A DNA stretch of 5,822 bases from RUG11247 sp050945995 (lineage in GTDB: Bacteria; Bacillota; Clostridia; Christensenellales; Aristaeellaceae), in the NCBI GenBank assembly GCA_050945995.1, contig JBMNUA010000162.1:1-5822 (forward strand), given 5' to 3'. The number at the start of each line of letters is the position of its first letter. Position 1 is the first letter of the stretch. The position numbers were made by a program, and so were the translations under genes. This document shows positions 4,952 through 5,822 of the stretch, piece by piece. Under the pieces are notes generated by a model. That model did no database searches. It was not told the origin of the DNA and was given only the letters and a program-made list of their open reading frames with translations.

Positions 4952-5176
4952 CGTTAGGTCGTCAAAAACCTCACGGTTTTTGACGATTAGGAAGCGAACT
5001 GCGATTTGCTAAAATTCTCACGAATTTTCGGGCGCAAATCTGACTGGCAGGAATTCATGTTCAGTCGAAAACGCAGGCGTTTTCTTTATGAACATGCAAG
5101 TTTGACGTACACGCCGCCAAACTTGATGAAGCAGGCTGTTCTGCTAGCGATCTTCCTCGATCGAGGTAATCTTTTT
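4952..5176 (+). ncRNA. Candidate structured RNA (small RNA or uvrB 5' leader)
   Basis: About 225 nt between a strong promoter and a hairpin-U5, with almost no unpaired long stretch. Stems in order: CGTCAAAAACC/GGTTTTTGACG (4960-4970/4975-4985, loop TCAC); GATTTGC/GCAAATC (5003-5009/5034-5040) enclosing AAAATTC/GAATTTT (5011-5017/5022-5028, loop TCAC); CATGTTCA/TGAACATG (5056-5063/5089-5096) enclosing GAAAACG/CGTTTTC (5067-5073/5078-5084, loop CAGG); CAAGTTTG/CAAACTTG (5097-5104/5118-5125), directly abutting the previous stem; AGCAG/CTGCT (5130-5134/5141-5145). A possible closing helix, CGTTAG with CTAGCG (4952-4957/5144-5149, one G-U), would hold these as a multibranch domain just before the terminator hairpin. 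No credible reading frame with a ribosome binding site is present. I do not recognise it as tRNA, SRP, 6S, tmRNA, RNase P or a riboswitch class. Either a stand-alone RNA or an attenuating leader of uvrB fits. Confidence 0.5.
5149..5176 (+). terminator. Probable intrinsic terminator/attenuator before uvrB
   Basis: The perfect palindrome CCTCGATCGAGG (5155-5166) gives a four-pair stem with loop GATC. It is extended with interruptions by GAT (5149-5151) and ATC (5169-5171) and followed at once by TTTTT (5172-5176). The core stem is short, so termination may be partial, as in an attenuator. It would end the structured RNA or limit read-through into uvrB. Confidence 0.5.
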
Positions 5177-5183
5177 GACAGTC

Positions 5184-5195
5184 TGCGCATGATAT
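5184..5195 (+). repeat. 12-bp direct repeat, right copy
   Basis: TGCGCATGATAT, identical to 4931-4942 and offset by 253 bp. It runs into the palindrome ATGATATCAT (5189-5198). Confidence 0.75.
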
Positions 5196-5198
5196 CAT
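5190..5198 (+). promoter_or_regulatory. Probable uvrB-proximal extended -10 promoter
   Basis: TGATATCAT matches an extended -10 with one mismatch and lies 27 bp before the uvrB start codon, just after the terminator-like hairpin. A perfect TTGACA (5175-5180) is upstream but only 12 bp away, too close to be its -35; at 17 bp it would face a poor -10 (TTTTAC). The surrounding palindrome ATGATATCAT may alternatively be an operator. Confidence 0.45.
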
Positions 5199-5210
5199 TT
5201 TACGCGTTGG

Positions 5211-5217
5211 GGAGGTG
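5211..5217 (+). promoter_or_regulatory. Ribosome binding site of uvrB
   Basis: GGAGGTG lies eight bases before ATG 5226. A second ATG at 5219 is too close to the site, is out of frame and stops after four residues (TGA 5231-5233), so 5226 is the start. Confidence 0.75.
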
Positions 5218-5225
5218 CATGGCGC

Positions 5226-5822
5226 ATGTTTGAATTGCATTCGGACTACAAGCCGACGGGCGATCAGCCGCAGGCGATCGCGAAATTGACGCAGGGCGTG
5301 GACAAGGGGATGCGCCATCAGGCGCTCATGGGTGTGACGGGTTCGGGCAAGACCTTCACCATGGCGAATATCATCAAAAACCTGAAGCGTCCCGCGCTCG
5401 TCATCGCCCACAACAAGACGTTGGCTGCACAGCTCGCCGCGGAGTTTCGGGAGTTTTTTCCGGACAGCGCGGTGGGTTATTTCGTGTCATACTACGATTA
5501 TTATCAGCCCGAGGCGTACATCCCCTCGACGGATACGTTTATCGAGAAGGATTCGTCCATCAACGACGAGATCGACCGCATGCGCCACAGCGCGACCGCG
5601 TGGCTCACCGAGCGGCGCGATGTCATCATCGTCGCGTCCGTCAGCTGCATCTACGGGCTTGGAAACCCCGAGGAATATGAAAAATTGACCGTGTCGCTGC
5701 GCGAAGGGCAGCAGATCGAGCGCGATGTGTTGCTTCGGGAATTGGTGGACATCCAATTTACGCGCAACGATTTTGAATTTGAGCGCGGCTCGTTTCGCGT
5801 GCGCGGCGATACGGTGGAGATC
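5226..5822 (+). CDS. uvrB: Excinuclease ABC subunit UvrB (N-terminal part, runs off the window)
   Basis: The first 199 residues of UvrB, open to the window edge. UvrB is the damage-verifying helicase-like subunit of nucleotide excision repair: it is loaded on DNA by UvrA and then recruits the UvrC nuclease. The N-terminus MFELHSDYKPTGDQPQAI is diagnostic. Walker A is G-V-T-G-S-G-K-T at 36-43. The HNKTLAAQL helicase motif is at 62-70. The damage-probing beta-hairpin with its conserved tyrosines (VSYYDYYQPEAYIP) is at 88-100. Then come STDTFIEKDSSINDEID (101-117) and ASVSCIYGLGNPEEY (137-151). Residues from about 155 belong to the UvrA-interacting domain 2. The remaining helicase motifs and UVR motif (full length is usually about 660 residues) lie beyond the window. 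Upstream elements suggest two promoters, a possible SOS box and a structured leader. Confidence 0.97.
   Translation, partial: MFELHSDYKPTGDQPQAIAKLTQGVDKGMRHQALMGVTGSGKTFTMANIIKNLKRPALVIAHNKTLAAQLAAEFREFFPDSAVGYFVSYYDYYQPEAYIPSTDTFIEKDSSINDEIDRMRHSATAWLTERRDVIIVASVSCIYGLGNPEEYEKLTVSLREGQQIERDVLLRELVDIQFTRNDFEFERGSFRVRGDTVEI

Noticed and set aside
4960..4985. Hairpin CGTCAAAAACC/GGTTTTTGACG as the terminator of the MATE gene
   Set aside because: The T-run is inside the stem and is followed by GACGATTAGG, not by a U-tract, and the promoter at 4917-4945 lies just upstream of it. It fits better as the first stem of the structured RNA.
5006..5233. 75-residue + frame over the hairpin block
   Set aside because: It has no ribosome binding site, no recognisable motif, and its sequence is explained by nested inverted repeats and the uvrB leader.

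Overview
The window looks like chromosomal DNA from a GC-rich Gram-positive bacterium, most likely a member of the Clostridia (inference). The support is strong AGGAGG ribosome binding sites, extended -10 promoters (TGnTATAAT), a perfect 12-bp intrinsic terminator, and a NifU-like scaffold gene paired with a GGGtGRT-family gene. All recognisable genes lie on the + strand.

Layout. Positions 1-144 are the last 47 codons of truA (tRNA pseudouridine synthase A), entering from the left. The end of that gene is then repeated: seven imperfect copies, the full ones about 149 bp long, fill 1-977. Each of the first six ends in TGA. The seventh runs on through a unique hydrophilic tail to a stop at 1049-1051, which overlaps (ATGA) the start of a small unidentified membrane protein gene (1048-1578). 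The simplest reading is that truA and the membrane gene were once translationally coupled, and that tandem duplication of the truA 3' end moved the stop about 900 bp upstream.

Positions 1621-3435 hold a complete transcription unit: an extended -10 promoter, a NifU/IscU-like Fe-S scaffold protein (1684-2376), a GGGtGRT-family protein (2392-3390) 15 nt downstream, and an intrinsic terminator. The pair probably acts together, but the role of GGGtGRT proteins is not established. A separately promoted MATE-family multidrug/Na+ antiporter follows (3548-4873).

The 352-bp gap before uvrB (4874-5225) is not empty. It holds a possible LexA/SOS box, a good extended -10 promoter, and about 225 nt of consecutive hairpins ending in a hairpin plus U5. 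This is a candidate structured RNA: a small RNA or a uvrB leader. A 12-bp sequence containing the promoter core occurs at both ends of this block, so uvrB also has its own near-copy of the promoter. The 5' 199 codons of uvrB (excision-repair helicase subunit) run off the right edge.

The two places most likely to hold something undescribed are the truA 3'-end repeat array and the structured RNA candidate upstream of uvrB.
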